Below, in pieces: positions 22,666 to 32,575 of a DNA stretch of 64,000 nucleotides. A program made the translations under genes and the position numbers. Under the pieces are notes generated by a model. The model did not search any database, had not been told where the DNA came from, and saw only the letters and a list, made by a program, of their open reading frames with translations. Source of the stretch: an uncultured Candidatus Pelagibacter sp. (lineage in GTDB: Bacteria > Pseudomonadota > Alphaproteobacteria > Pelagibacterales > Pelagibacteraceae); contig CAJQSQ010000007.1 of NCBI GenBank assembly GCA_905616395.1, positions 57,577-121,576 of the forward strand. The letters run 5' to 3'. Positions within the stretch are counted from its first letter, which is position 1, and each line of letters begins with the position of its first letter.

Positions 22666-23511
22666 TCCTTCAATGTAGCTTGGAAATTTTAAATTATAGT
22701 TAAAATAACTTTTCATCTTTTTGTTGCTAACTTTCTTGGACTCGTTATAAAAATTTTTCAACATCACACTTTTAATTTGGTCAACTTCAATTTTTTCAAT
22801 ATTTTCAATATTTAACATTTTTGCTCCAAATAAAGTAACATCTTCAGATGTGGAAGGTTTATCATCAGATAGATTATATATTTCTCCTGACTTAAATTTT
22901 GATAAAGATTTAAATAATATGTTTGAAATATCATCTACATGAATTCTAGAAAAATAATGATTTTTTTTATTGATCAATTTCACTTCTCCTGATTTTAGAC
23001 GTATCAAAATATTTTTTTCATTAGAATAGATTCCAGATAACCTGAATATCTGAATTGGTATTTTGTTATCTTTTTCCAAAGAAACCCAGGCATTTTCAGC
23101 TTTTAATCTTGCGATACCATTATTTGAGGTTGGGTTTGTTTTGCTACTTTCATTAACCCATTCACCATTATGATCACCATAAATACTAGTGGCTGATAAG
23201 TATGTAATCCATTTTGCTTTGGAGTTTTCTATAAATTTAGAAAAATTTTTTACAACTAAGTCTTCTTGATTTTCTGGTGGTATAGAAACTAAAATATGAT
23301 CTGCTTCTTTTAATTTTACGACTAACTTTTGATCAAATTCATCACTATTAAATAGGTAGCTATTATAATTAATATCATTAAATATTTTTTTTGAAGACTT
23401 ACTTCTAGATGTTGCTGACAAGTTAATATTATATTGCTCAATACTTAGCTTCTTTATAAAATTTTTTGCTACTTGGCCAAAACCAAAACAAAAAATATTT
23501 ATATCCTTCAT
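22636..23511 (-). CDS. NAD-dependent epimerase/dehydratase-like protein (YeeZ type)
   Basis: The 291-aa product is an extended-SDR-like protein. The Rossmann motif FGFGQVAKNFIKKL lies at residues 8-21, and YLSATSIYGDHNGEWVNESS near residue 104 matches the atypical subgroup of E. coli YeeZ. A substrate-site segment IFRLSGIYS and YNLSDDKPS follow. The substrate is unknown. It starts 1 bp after gltB and is presumably cotranscribed with gltD-gltB, though a role in nitrogen assimilation is not evident. Confidence 0.8.
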   Translation of the reverse strand: MKDINIFCFGFGQVAKNFIKKLSIEQYNINLSATSRSKSSKKIFNDINYNSYLFNSDEFDQKLVVKLKEADHILVSIPPENQEDLVVKNFSKFIENSKAKWITYLSATSIYGDHNGEWVNESSKTNPTSNNGIARLKAENAWVSLEKDNKIPIQIFRLSGIYSNEKNILIRLKSGEVKLINKKNHYFSRIHVDDISNILFKSLSKFKSGEIYNLSDDKPSTSEDVTLFGAKMLNIENIEKIEVDQIKSVMLKNFYNESKKVSNKKMKSYFNYNLKFPSYIEGLNYIRSNFI

Positions 23512-23512
23512 T

Positions 23513-26500
23513 TTAACTAACTTCTTTTATAATAGATTTTAAACTTATTGGGTTTTTTAGCTTATCAATCATTTCTTTTGGACAAACTTGAATAAAATTA
23601 GAAATTTCTTTATCAAAATTTTCTATTATTTTTTTAGAAAAATCCGAATTTGTCTCCTGGTGATGCTCTTGTACTAAATTTTCTAAATAAGCTATCCAAT
23701 AATCTGTTTCTGGCGTTTGCCATACTATAGTCTCTGGGTTTACTTTTTTGTCAAATTTCTTATTTATATCGTAAATAAACGCCATTCCACCTGTCATTCC
23801 AGCTCCAAAATTATCTCCTACATCTCCCAAAACTACAACTGTACCACCAGTCATATATTCACAAGCATTTGAGTCACAGCCTTCGATAACTGAAATTGAT
23901 CCTGAATTTCTCACTGCATATCTTTCCCCAGCTTGACCTGCTGCAAATAATTTTCCAGATGTTGCTCCGTATAAAACTGTATTTCCTATTATGGTATTCT
24001 CATGTGAAATTAAATTACTTTCATCTGGGAGTTTAACTACAACTGTTGCTCCTGACAAACCTTTACCAACATAGTCATTAGCATCACCTTTTAAAATAAG
24101 TTTTAAGCCTTTTATTCCAAATGCTCCAAAAGACTGCCCTGCTGACCCTTTAAATTTTAGAGATAAAAAATTATCCTCTAATTTTTCAGAACCATATTTC
24201 TCGTAGAGATGATTGGAAATTCTTGTACCAACAGTTCTATGAGTATTTTTAATAATATACTCTTTTTCAATAATTTTTACTTTTCCAATTTGATCTCTGA
24301 TTTCAGGTAGAATTTCTTGGTCTAAAGTATCCGGAACAGAATTTATTTCTGGATCTTTACAGTATCTTGTATTTTCTCCAGGATCTGTTTGAACAAATAA
24401 AGGATTTAAATCTAAATCATCTAAGTTTGGTGAAGCTTTACTCACTTGTCTTAATAAATCAGTTCTACCAATTATCTCATTCATAGATTTAAAACCTATC
24501 TCAGCTAGGATTTCTCTCACTTCTTCTGCAATAAATTTAAATAAGTTAACTACTTTTTCTGGTGTACCAGAAAATTTTTCTCTTAATTTTTCATCTTGAG
24601 TGCAAACTCCGACTGGACACGTATTTGAATGGCACTGTCGAACCATTATACATCCCATAGCTACTAATGCAGTTGTTGCTACCCCATATTCCTCAGCACC
24701 CATCATGGCTGCAATAACAACGTCTCTTCCTGTTTTAATTCCCCCATCAGTTCTTAAAGTAACTTTATGTCTCAAATTATTTAAAGTTAAAACTTGATTA
24801 GCTTCAGTCAAACCCATCTCCCAGGGTATCCCAACATATTTAACACTTGTTTGTGGTGTTGCTCCTGTTCCTCCATTATGTCCAGAAATCAGAATTATAT
24901 CTGCTTTAGCTTTAGCTACACCAGCTGCAATTGTTCCTATGCCTGATGATGCTACTAATTTTACACCAACTCTTGCTTTTGGATTTGCTTGTTTAAGATC
25001 ATAAATTAACTGAGCTAGATCCTCGATAGAATAAATATCATGGTGGGGTGGTGGCGAGATTAGAGTTACGCCTGGTGTTGAATGTCTTAATTTTGCAATT
25101 TCTTCTGTAACTTTAAACCCAGGTAGCTGGCCGCCTTCACCAGGTTTTGCTCCTTGTGCAATTTTAATCTCTATTTCATTACAGTTATTAAGGTATTTGA
25201 GTGTTACTCCAAATCTTGCTGAAGCTATTTGTTTAACTCTAGAGTTAGCACTGTCTCCATTTTTCATCTTAGTAAATCTTTTCTCATCTTCACCACCTTC
25301 ACCACTACAAGAGGCTCCTTTAATTCTATTCATTCCTATAGCTAAAGTTTCGTGTGCTTCTTTCGATAATGCACCATGAGACATACTTCCACTTCCAAAT
25401 CTTGTTAAAATATTTTCAATTGGTTCTACTTCTGTAATATCTATAGAAGGATTTAAATTTTTTTCTCTAAATCCAATTAGATCTCTAAGATGTATGGGTG
25501 GAAGATTATAAATACCTTTTGCATATTTTTTATAAGCATCAAAAGAATTTGAAGAAACGGCACTCTGCAAAAGATGAATAAGCTTACCTTGATATTGGTG
25601 CACTTCACCATTTTTTCTGTACCTATAAATTCCACCAATTGGTAAAACTGAATCTGCGTCTTCAAATGCTTCTTTGTGAATAATTCTTAATTTTTTTTCT
25701 ATTCCATTTAAGCCTATACCTGAAATTTTCGATAAAATTCCTGGAAAATATTCTGATGCTACTGTTCTACTTAAGCCAACTGTTTCAAAATTACATCCAC
25801 CTCTATAAGAGCTTATGACCGAAATTCCCATTTTTGACATTATTTTTAAAAGGCCATAATTTACTGATTGTACATATCTCTCTATGCACTCATCGTACCC
25901 AAACCTTCCAAATAATTTCTTCTCAAACCTCTGGTATAAGCTATCCAATGCTAAATAAGGATTAACTGTTGTAGCCCCAACACCTATGAGTGTTGCAAAT
26001 GAATGTGTGTCTAATGCTTCTCCAGTTTGAGCATTAATTGAAGCATAGCCTCTTAGTTTTTTTTTAATAAGATGTGTATTTATTGCACCAACACTTAATA
26101 GCATTGGAATGGGCAATCTTTCTTCAGAAGTATTTTTATCACTTAAGACTAGTTGCGTAAGACCTTGCCTAACTGCAATTTCAGAATCTTTCTTAATTCT
26201 TTCAATAGAGGTTTCAAGATTTTCACTTTTATCAAACGTACAGTCAATAGTTATTGATTTTTGACCAAAAAAATTAATGAATTTTTCTAACTGAGAGTTA
26301 GATAAAATGGGGCTATCTAAAACATATATATTTTCTTCTGTTAAATTACTAAAATCTAAAATATTTCCAAGGTTACCAAAACGAGTTTTTAAACTCATAA
26401 CCTTGTTTTCTCTTAAAGAATCAATTGGTGGGTTTGTAACTTGACTAAAATTTTGTCTAAAGAAGTGATAAAGCGGCCTATAACGGTCAGATAATACCGC

Positions 26501-28018
26501 AAGTGGAGTATCGTCACCCATTGAACCAATGGCTTCTTTAGCGTCCTCCGCCATAGGGTGCAGAATAAGCTCTAAATCTTCCAAACTATAACCAAAAGCA
26601 TGCTGTCTTTTTTTAAGCTCATCACCTGAAAAAGTAAATTTTTCATTTTTTATTGGAAATTTTTTTTCTAAATCAATTATTTGATTATTAAAATGTTTAA
26701 ACTCTTTTGCCAGATAGTCTTTTATCTCAACATTAGAAAACACTTTGCCTTTTGCTATTCTAACCCCAAGAATTTCGCCAGGTCCTAACCTACCTTTTTT
26801 AAGAATTTGCTTTTCATCGATTTCAACCATTCCTGTCTCTGACCCTGCACATAATATTTTATCTTTTGAAATAGTATATCTCATCGGGCGCAACCCATTT
26901 CTATCAGCAGCTACTATAGCCCATTCATTATCAGTAGCTGCAATAGCAGCTGGTCCATCCCATGGCTCCATTGTGCTATTTAAAAAATTAAATAATTGTT
27001 GGTGATCTTTTGATAGTGTTTGACTTTTTTTAGACCAGGCATCTGGAATTAGCATTAATTTTGCGAGAGGTGCTGATTGGCCAGAAATATTTAAAAGTTC
27101 AAAAACACTATCTAATGCAGCAGAGTCTGATGATCCTGGCTGTATAACTGGTTTTAAATTTTCCATGTCATCAAATAAAGGGCTATCCATTTCTTGCTCA
27201 TGAACTTTCATCCAGTTTTTATTTCCCTTTAGTGTATTTATTTCCCCATTATGAGCTAATGCTCTAAAAGGTTGTGCCAGGTCCCAGCTTGGTGCTGTGT
27301 TTGTTGAAAATCTTTGATGAAATATTGCAAAACGAGATATAAATCTCTCATCCTTTAAATCTAAATAAAAATCTGCGATAGACTCTGCTAAAAACATTCC
27401 CTTATAAATAACTGACTTAGAACTTAGTGAGCAAATATAAAATCCCTCTATTGCATTTTTAATTGCTTCTTTTTCAATTTTTCTTCTAGATTCATAAATT
27501 TTTCTTTCTAACTCTTTTTCTGTTAAATCTTTATTATTGTGCTTGAATAATACTTGTGTAATTTCCGGTCTCGTAAAATTTGCTTTTTCACCTAAAACTT
27601 TTGAATCTACAGGAACTTGTCGCCAACCATAAATACTAAAATTACTTTTTGTAAGTTCACTTTCAACTAAAGTTCTTGCATTTTCTTGTGCTTGATAATT
27701 ATTTCTTGGTAAAAAAATCATACCCACACAAATTTCTGAACCATCATAGTTGTGACCAGTAAGTTCTATTTTTTCAGCAAAAAAATCTGAAGGTATTTCC
27801 AAGTGAATTCCAGCGCCATCACCTGTTTTTCCATCGGCATCGACTGCTCCTCTATGCCAAACTGCTTTTAGAGCATTAATTCCATACTCAACTACTTTTC
27901 TTGATTTTTTACCCTCTGTAGAAGCAATTAATCCTACTCCACATGCATCATGCTCCATATCTTTTGAATAAACATGACCATCTTCAAGAATTTTAAGATT
28001 CTTTTTATAATTTTTCAT
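23513..28018 (-). CDS. gltB: Glutamate synthase (NADPH) large subunit
   Basis: GltB transfers glutamine amide nitrogen to 2-oxoglutarate. The 1501-aa chain has an N-terminal Ntn glutaminase domain; the nucleophile is Cys26 in DACGVG after a 25-residue propeptide. The central domain, FMN-binding (beta/alpha)8 region (GAKPGEGGQLPG, SGHNGGTGATPQTS) and 3Fe-4S cysteines (QCHSNTCPVGVC) follow, then the C-terminal GXGXG beta-helix (GDVGDNFGAGMTGG). Full length. It overlaps gltD by 1 bp, and together they form the GOGAT holoenzyme. Confidence 0.97.
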   Translation of the reverse strand: MKNYKKNLKILEDGHVYSKDMEHDACGVGLIASTEGKKSRKVVEYGINALKAVWHRGAVDADGKTGDGAGIHLEIPSDFFAEKIELTGHNYDGSEICVGMIFLPRNNYQAQENARTLVESELTKSNFSIYGWRQVPVDSKVLGEKANFTRPEITQVLFKHNNKDLTEKELERKIYESRRKIEKEAIKNAIEGFYICSLSSKSVIYKGMFLAESIADFYLDLKDERFISRFAIFHQRFSTNTAPSWDLAQPFRALAHNGEINTLKGNKNWMKVHEQEMDSPLFDDMENLKPVIQPGSSDSAALDSVFELLNISGQSAPLAKLMLIPDAWSKKSQTLSKDHQQLFNFLNSTMEPWDGPAAIAATDNEWAIVAADRNGLRPMRYTISKDKILCAGSETGMVEIDEKQILKKGRLGPGEILGVRIAKGKVFSNVEIKDYLAKEFKHFNNQIIDLEKKFPIKNEKFTFSGDELKKRQHAFGYSLEDLELILHPMAEDAKEAIGSMGDDTPLAVLSDRYRPLYHFFRQNFSQVTNPPIDSLRENKVMSLKTRFGNLGNILDFSNLTEENIYVLDSPILSNSQLEKFINFFGQKSITIDCTFDKSENLETSIERIKKDSEIAVRQGLTQLVLSDKNTSEERLPIPMLLSVGAINTHLIKKKLRGYASINAQTGEALDTHSFATLIGVGATTVNPYLALDSLYQRFEKKLFGRFGYDECIERYVQSVNYGLLKIMSKMGISVISSYRGGCNFETVGLSRTVASEYFPGILSKISGIGLNGIEKKLRIIHKEAFEDADSVLPIGGIYRYRKNGEVHQYQGKLIHLLQSAVSSNSFDAYKKYAKGIYNLPPIHLRDLIGFREKNLNPSIDITEVEPIENILTRFGSGSMSHGALSKEAHETLAIGMNRIKGASCSGEGGEDEKRFTKMKNGDSANSRVKQIASARFGVTLKYLNNCNEIEIKIAQGAKPGEGGQLPGFKVTEEIAKLRHSTPGVTLISPPPHHDIYSIEDLAQLIYDLKQANPKARVGVKLVASSGIGTIAAGVAKAKADIILISGHNGGTGATPQTSVKYVGIPWEMGLTEANQVLTLNNLRHKVTLRTDGGIKTGRDVVIAAMMGAEEYGVATTALVAMGCIMVRQCHSNTCPVGVCTQDEKLREKFSGTPEKVVNLFKFIAEEVREILAEIGFKSMNEIIGRTDLLRQVSKASPNLDDLDLNPLFVQTDPGENTRYCKDPEINSVPDTLDQEILPEIRDQIGKVKIIEKEYIIKNTHRTVGTRISNHLYEKYGSEKLEDNFLSLKFKGSAGQSFGAFGIKGLKLILKGDANDYVGKGLSGATVVVKLPDESNLISHENTIIGNTVLYGATSGKLFAAGQAGERYAVRNSGSISVIEGCDSNACEYMTGGTVVVLGDVGDNFGAGMTGGMAFIYDINKKFDKKVNPETIVWQTPETDYWIAYLENLVQEHHQETNSDFSKKIIENFDKEISNFIQVCPKEMIDKLKNPISLKSIIKEVS

Positions 28019-29457
28019 TAAGCAACCTTTTCTTCACTAAGCTCTTTGCTTTCTAAAAAACTTTTTATTGATATTGCTACGTCTCTTCCATCTTTTATAG
28101 CCCAAACAACTAAAGATGCGCCTCTAATAATGTCTCCAGCTGCAAAAACGCCTGGTAAATTTGTTTCCATTGTATCAAAATCTGTTTTTAATGTTCCCCA
28201 TTTAGTAACTTGTAGATCTTCAGATCCAAATAATTTTGGTAAATTTTCTGGGTCAAATCCAAGTGCTTTAATTACTATGTCTGCCTTAATGTTAAAGTGA
28301 GAATTATTTTGAATTTCTGGTTTACGTCTACCACTATCATCTGGTTCACCAAGTTTAATTTTATCTACCATCAAACCTTCAACTTTATTTGTTCCAATAA
28401 ACTCTTTTGGACTAGATAGCCATACAAACTCTACTCCTTCCTCTTCTGCATTAGCCACTTCTCTAGCAGATCCAGGCATATTTTCTTTGTCTCTTCTATA
28501 AAGGCATTTAACTGATTTTGCTTTTTGTCTGATTGAAGTCCTAACACAGTCCATCGCAGTGTCACCTCCTCCAATTACAACAATATTTTTTCCTTCAGCA
28601 TTTAAGGTTCCATTATCAAATAATTCTACCTTATCTCCTAATCCTTTTTTATTTGAAGCTGTTAAAAATTCCATAGCTGGAAATATATTTCCTAAATCTT
28701 TTCCTGGTAAATCTATTTCTCGAGCTTTATAAACTCCAGTTGCAATTAAAAGAGCATCATGTTTTTTTCTTAATTGTTCTAATGTAGCATCTTTTCCAAC
28801 TTCAAAATTTTGAACAAATTTAATTCCACCCTCTTCTAATAACTTGGTTCTTCTTTCTACAACAAATTTTTCTAACTTAAAATTTGGAATCCCGTAAATC
28901 ATTAAACCACCGGCTCTATCATATCGATCGTATACTGTAATTTGATACCCTAACTTACGTAGTTGTTCTGCAGCAGCCAGTCCTGCTGGACCTGCTCCTA
29001 TAATTCCAATACTTTGACTCTTTTCATTTTTAACTTTTATAGGATTTACCCAGCCTTGTTCCCATGCATTATCAGTAATATATTTCTCAACTGAACCTAT
29101 AGTTACTGTTCCATGTCCTGATTGTTCGATTACACAATTTCCTTCACACAATCTATCTTGTGGACATATTCTTCCACACACTTCTGGCATGTTGTTGGTA
29201 CTTTGGGATAATTCATATGCTTCTTTTAATCTTCCCTCTGCAGTTAATTTTAACCAATCTGGAATATTGTTGCTTAATGGACAATGTACCTGACAAAAAG
29301 GAACTCCACATTGTGAACATCTACTAGATTGTTCACCTGCCTTTTCGTTAATAAACTCTTTATAAATTTCATTAAAATCTTCTTTTCTATTGCCAACTTC
29401 TCTTTTAGGTGGAGTTTGTTGACCTATTTTTACAAATTTAAGCATTTTTTCTGACAT
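28018..29457 (-). CDS. gltD: Glutamate synthase small subunit
   Basis: GltD passes electrons from NADPH through FAD and two 4Fe-4S clusters to GltB. The N-terminal Cys motifs CSQCGVPFCQVHCP and CGRICPQDRLCEGNC are present. The FAD Rossmann motif GAGPAGLAAAEQLRKLGY lies near residue 152, the NADPH site IGGGDTAMDC near 291, and the second FAD motif FAAGDIIRGASLVVWAIKDGR at the C-terminus. The 479-aa length is typical. It is first in the gltD-gltB-SDR operon; a palindrome 57 bp upstream may be its operator. Confidence 0.96.
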   Translation of the reverse strand: MSEKMLKFVKIGQQTPPKREVGNRKEDFNEIYKEFINEKAGEQSSRCSQCGVPFCQVHCPLSNNIPDWLKLTAEGRLKEAYELSQSTNNMPEVCGRICPQDRLCEGNCVIEQSGHGTVTIGSVEKYITDNAWEQGWVNPIKVKNEKSQSIGIIGAGPAGLAAAEQLRKLGYQITVYDRYDRAGGLMIYGIPNFKLEKFVVERRTKLLEEGGIKFVQNFEVGKDATLEQLRKKHDALLIATGVYKAREIDLPGKDLGNIFPAMEFLTASNKKGLGDKVELFDNGTLNAEGKNIVVIGGGDTAMDCVRTSIRQKAKSVKCLYRRDKENMPGSAREVANAEEEGVEFVWLSSPKEFIGTNKVEGLMVDKIKLGEPDDSGRRKPEIQNNSHFNIKADIVIKALGFDPENLPKLFGSEDLQVTKWGTLKTDFDTMETNLPGVFAAGDIIRGASLVVWAIKDGRDVAISIKSFLESKELSEEKVA

Positions 29458-29513
29458 ATATACCCTTTAATAAAATAACCATATAACACAGTTTTGAGTA
29501 ATAAAAGACAAAC

Positions 29514-29534
29514 AAGGTCAATATATATGACCTT
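29514..29534. promoter_or_regulatory. Palindrome upstream of gltD
   Basis: AAGGTCA, seven bases (ATATATA), then TGACCTT form a perfect 7-bp inverted repeat. It is in the 184-bp divergent gap between gltD (minus) and uppP (plus), the largest spacer in this part of the window. It may be a dimeric regulator site. It does not match the NtrC TGCAC-N-GTGCA pattern. The regulator is unknown. Confidence 0.45.
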
Positions 29535-29641
29535 AAATTTGCAATAAATAAGGTTAACTCCTCTTATTTTGATTTGTGCATATCTAATATGTTCAAATGG
29601 AATTGTTTAAATCATTGAATATTTAAGCTACGAACCTTTAA

Positions 29642-30412
29642 ATGTTTTCAAATATTATTGAAATTATAATCCTATCAATAGTTCAGGGCATATCAGAATT
29701 TTTGCCGATCAGTTCATCAGCTCATTTAAATATTGTTGAGATAATCTTTAATTTTAATTCTAACTCTCTAATGATTGATGTTAGTCTTCATCTTGGCTCC
29801 TTACTTGCAATAATCTTTTATTTTAGAAAAGAGTTACTAGACCTTAGAAATAATCAAAAATTATTATCTTTATTAATTATTGGCTCTATACCAATTGTAA
29901 TAGCTGGGTATATAATAAGCTCCACAGGTCTAGTTAATCTATTAGAAAATAATTTAAAGATAATTGCTTGGACAACATTAGTTTTTGGAATTATTTTATA
30001 TGTTGCAGACAAAAGTAAATTTGATAAAAAAATATCATCCAACTTAAATTTTAAAACAATATTATATATTGGTTTGTTCCAAATACTTGCTTTAATACCA
30101 GGTGTGAGTAGAGCGGGAATTACAATAACAGCTGCAAGACTTTTTAGATTTAATAGATTTGATTCAAGTAAAATTTCTTTTCTGTTGGCTATACCTGCTA
30201 TAGCTGGTGCGAGTGTACTACAATTAAAAGATGCTATTGAACAAAGCTTTGAGCTCAACTACCTTATACTAATATCAATCACTCTTTCTTTTTTATTTTC
30301 TTATTTTACAGTTAAGTTTTTCTTGAACTATATAAACAAATTTTCTTTAAATGTTTTTGTGGTTTATAGAATTATTATTTCAATAATTTTATTTATAATA
30401 ATATATAATTAA
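29642..30412 (+). CDS. uppP: Undecaprenyl-diphosphatase (UppP/BacA)
   Basis: UppP dephosphorylates undecaprenyl diphosphate to recycle the lipid carrier of peptidoglycan and polysaccharide synthesis. The 256-aa polytopic protein has the motif QGISEFLPISSSAHL near residues 19-33 and PGVSRAGITITAARLFRF near residue 149, the two catalytic signatures. The usual PGxSRSG is PGVSRAG here. About seven or eight membrane segments are visible. It ends in a TTAA shared with the convergent permease gene. Confidence 0.95.
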   Translation: MFSNIIEIIILSIVQGISEFLPISSSAHLNIVEIIFNFNSNSLMIDVSLHLGSLLAIIFYFRKELLDLRNNQKLLSLLIIGSIPIVIAGYIISSTGLVNLLENNLKIIAWTTLVFGIILYVADKSKFDKKISSNLNFKTILYIGLFQILALIPGVSRAGITITAARLFRFNRFDSSKISFLLAIPAIAGASVLQLKDAIEQSFELNYLILISITLSFLFSYFTVKFFLNYINKFSLNVFVVYRIIISIILFIIIYN

Positions 30413-31296
30413 TTTTTTTTGAATATTGGTACCAATTGTGAAAATAAAACACCCAATAAAATAAATAAACATCCAAACAGATTATTTATACCTAAAATTT
30501 GATCTAATAAAATCCAAGCAGCAATTGTTGCAAATACACCTTCTAAAGAAAAAATTATTGCTGATGGAGCAGGGGATATATTTTTTTGTGCATATATTTG
30601 TAAAACAAATGCAAGACCTCCAGATAAAATTCCAGCGTATAAGATTTGAAATTTTTCTTTAAGAATATTAGACCAAATAAAGTCTTCAAAAATTAATCCT
30701 ATAATTAATGATAGAGAGGCAACAATTAAAGTTTGAATTGCACCAATTGTTAATGGAAGGTTGTAGTTTTCTATAATTTTACCAGTAAAAATAATGTGTG
30801 TGCTCCAAAAAAAAGCACCCATTATTATAAGTGCATCACCAGTTCTAACTGTTGCGCTGTAAAAATTAGTTAGTAAATAACCTCCCATCACACAAAAAAG
30901 AACTGAGGGCCAAATACTCCAGTGGATTGGTTTTTTATACATAAAAAAAATTATAAACGGGACCATTGGAACATAGAAAATAGTAAAAAATGCTGCATTA
31001 GCGACATCAGTATAAAGTAAAGCCACTTGCTGAAGTGCTGATCCTAAAAATAAAGATAGGCCTATTAAAAGAGCTAAGTTGGTAAATTCTTTTTGATTTC
31101 TTTGTACTGATTTTGAGATATTTTTTCTTTCAAAAATAAAAGCTAAAGGGGCTACTGCTAAAAAGCCTACAAAAAACCTAACAGCATTAAAAGTAAAAGG
31201 ACCAATATCGTCCATTCCCGTATCTTGAGCGATAAAAGTTGTTCCCCATATGAACGTACATAGTAAAGCACTGAATAATGAAGATGTTTTTGACAT
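30409..31296 (-). CDS. EamA/DMT-superfamily permease
   Basis: The 295-aa protein has about ten hydrophobic segments in two repeated halves, the EamA (drug/metabolite transporter) architecture. It begins SLFSALLCTFIWGTTFIAQDTGM, with the typical WGT after the first helix, and the second half has IIFSLEGVFATIAAWILLDQ, the conserved EPVFA-like segment. The substrate is unknown; family members export amino acids and other small metabolites. It lies 6 bp downstream of aceF. Confidence 0.85.
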   Translation of the reverse strand: MSKTSSLFSALLCTFIWGTTFIAQDTGMDDIGPFTFNAVRFFVGFLAVAPLAFIFERKNISKSVQRNQKEFTNLALLIGLSLFLGSALQQVALLYTDVANAAFFTIFYVPMVPFIIFFMYKKPIHWSIWPSVLFCVMGGYLLTNFYSATVRTGDALIIMGAFFWSTHIIFTGKIIENYNLPLTIGAIQTLIVASLSLIIGLIFEDFIWSNILKEKFQILYAGILSGGLAFVLQIYAQKNISPAPSAIIFSLEGVFATIAAWILLDQILGINNLFGCLFILLGVLFSQLVPIFKKN

Positions 31297-31302
31297 TAAA
31301 AT

Positions 31303-32574
31303 CTATACCGCCAATTTATAAGCAAAATTTTTGCCTAAATTTTCTTTTAGATCATTATTAAATCTAGCCGCTTCAGCACCATCAATTATTCTATGATCGT
31401 ATGATAATGAAAGTGGTAACATTGTTCTTGTTTCAAATTTTCCATTGATAAAAATTTGTTTTTTTTGTGCTTTACCCACTCCTAGTATAGCAACTTCTGG
31501 ATAATTTATTATTGGTGTAAAAAATGAACCTCCAATTCCACCAAGACTTGTAATGGTCATAGACCCTCCAAAGAATTCCTTCTTATCTATCTTTAGGTTT
31601 CTACATTGGTCACTTACTGTTTTCAATTCATTGCTAATATACGAAATACTTTTATTGTCAGTATTTCTAATTTTTGGCACCATCAAGCCATGTGGCGTGT
31701 CGACTGCAATTCCAACATGAAAATATTTTTTCATTGTTATCTTTCCATTTTCAATATCATCTATTGAAGAGTTAAAACTAGGGAACTTTTTTAAAGACGC
31801 AACTAAAGCTTTAACAATAAAAGCTAATGGAGTAATTTTTTTTCTTTCACCTGTGTACATATCAGTAAGTGAAGTTCTAAAATCTTCCATTTCAGTTATA
31901 TCTGCTTCATCATGATTTGTTACATGGGGTATTGTAGTCCAAGAATTAACTAGATACGTGGAGGCTAATCTTTTAACCCTAGGCATATCTTTAACTTCAA
32001 CCTCACCAAAATCAGAATGAGAAAATTCACTAACAATTTTTTTTGATTGAACTTCAGTTTTATCTGAAGTTTTATTAATTTTAGAGGATATAAAATTCTT
32101 TACATCATCTTCTACAACTCTTCCTTGTCTTTCACTGCCAACTATCTCATTAATATTAACCCCAAGCTCTCGAGCAAATTTACGTACTTTTGGGCTTGCA
32201 GATGAAGCTTCTGAATTGTCTTTTTTTATCAAATTTTGTGTTTGTTTAATTTTTACAATCTCTTCTACCTGGTCTTGATTTGCGACCGGTTCTGCTTCTT
32301 TAATAGTTTTTTGTTCTATACTCTTTTTTTCTTCTCCAGATTGCTCTACAGTTAATATTAAATCACCTTCTGAAACCCTATCTCCCACTTTAATTTTAAC
32401 AGACTTAACCTTTCCATCAAAAGAAGCTGGTATTTCAACACTAGATTTGTCACTCTCAATTGTAATAAGTGGATCATTTTTGGAAACTGACTGGCCATTT
32501 GAAACTAATACCTCAATTACCTCAACGTCTTTAAATTCCCCAATATTTGGTACATTAATTTCTTTATCTGACAT
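31303..32574 (-). CDS. aceF: Pyruvate dehydrogenase E2, dihydrolipoamide acetyltransferase
   Basis: E2 transfers acetyl groups from lipoate to CoA and forms the core of the complex. The 423-aa chain has one lipoyl domain (residues 1-80, Lys43 in ESDKSSVEIP), an acidic/Gln linker, a peripheral subunit-binding domain (ASPKVRKFARELGVNI) and the catalytic domain ending with SYDHRIIDGAEAARF, which contains the DHRxIDG motif. The start is the ATG at 32574, 1 bp after aceE; a longer frame to 32610 would overlap aceE and lacks homology. A single lipoyl domain is offset by the one on E1. lpd is not adjacent. Confidence 0.96.
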   Translation of the reverse strand: MSDKEINVPNIGEFKDVEVIEVLVSNGQSVSKNDPLITIESDKSSVEIPASFDGKVKSVKIKVGDRVSEGDLILTVEQSGEEKKSIEQKTIKEAEPVANQDQVEEIVKIKQTQNLIKKDNSEASSASPKVRKFARELGVNINEIVGSERQGRVVEDDVKNFISSKINKTSDKTEVQSKKIVSEFSHSDFGEVEVKDMPRVKRLASTYLVNSWTTIPHVTNHDEADITEMEDFRTSLTDMYTGERKKITPLAFIVKALVASLKKFPSFNSSIDDIENGKITMKKYFHVGIAVDTPHGLMVPKIRNTDNKSISYISNELKTVSDQCRNLKIDKKEFFGGSMTITSLGGIGGSFFTPIINYPEVAILGVGKAQKKQIFINGKFETRTMLPLSLSYDHRIIDGAEAARFNNDLKENLGKNFAYKLAV

Positions 32575-32575
32575 C

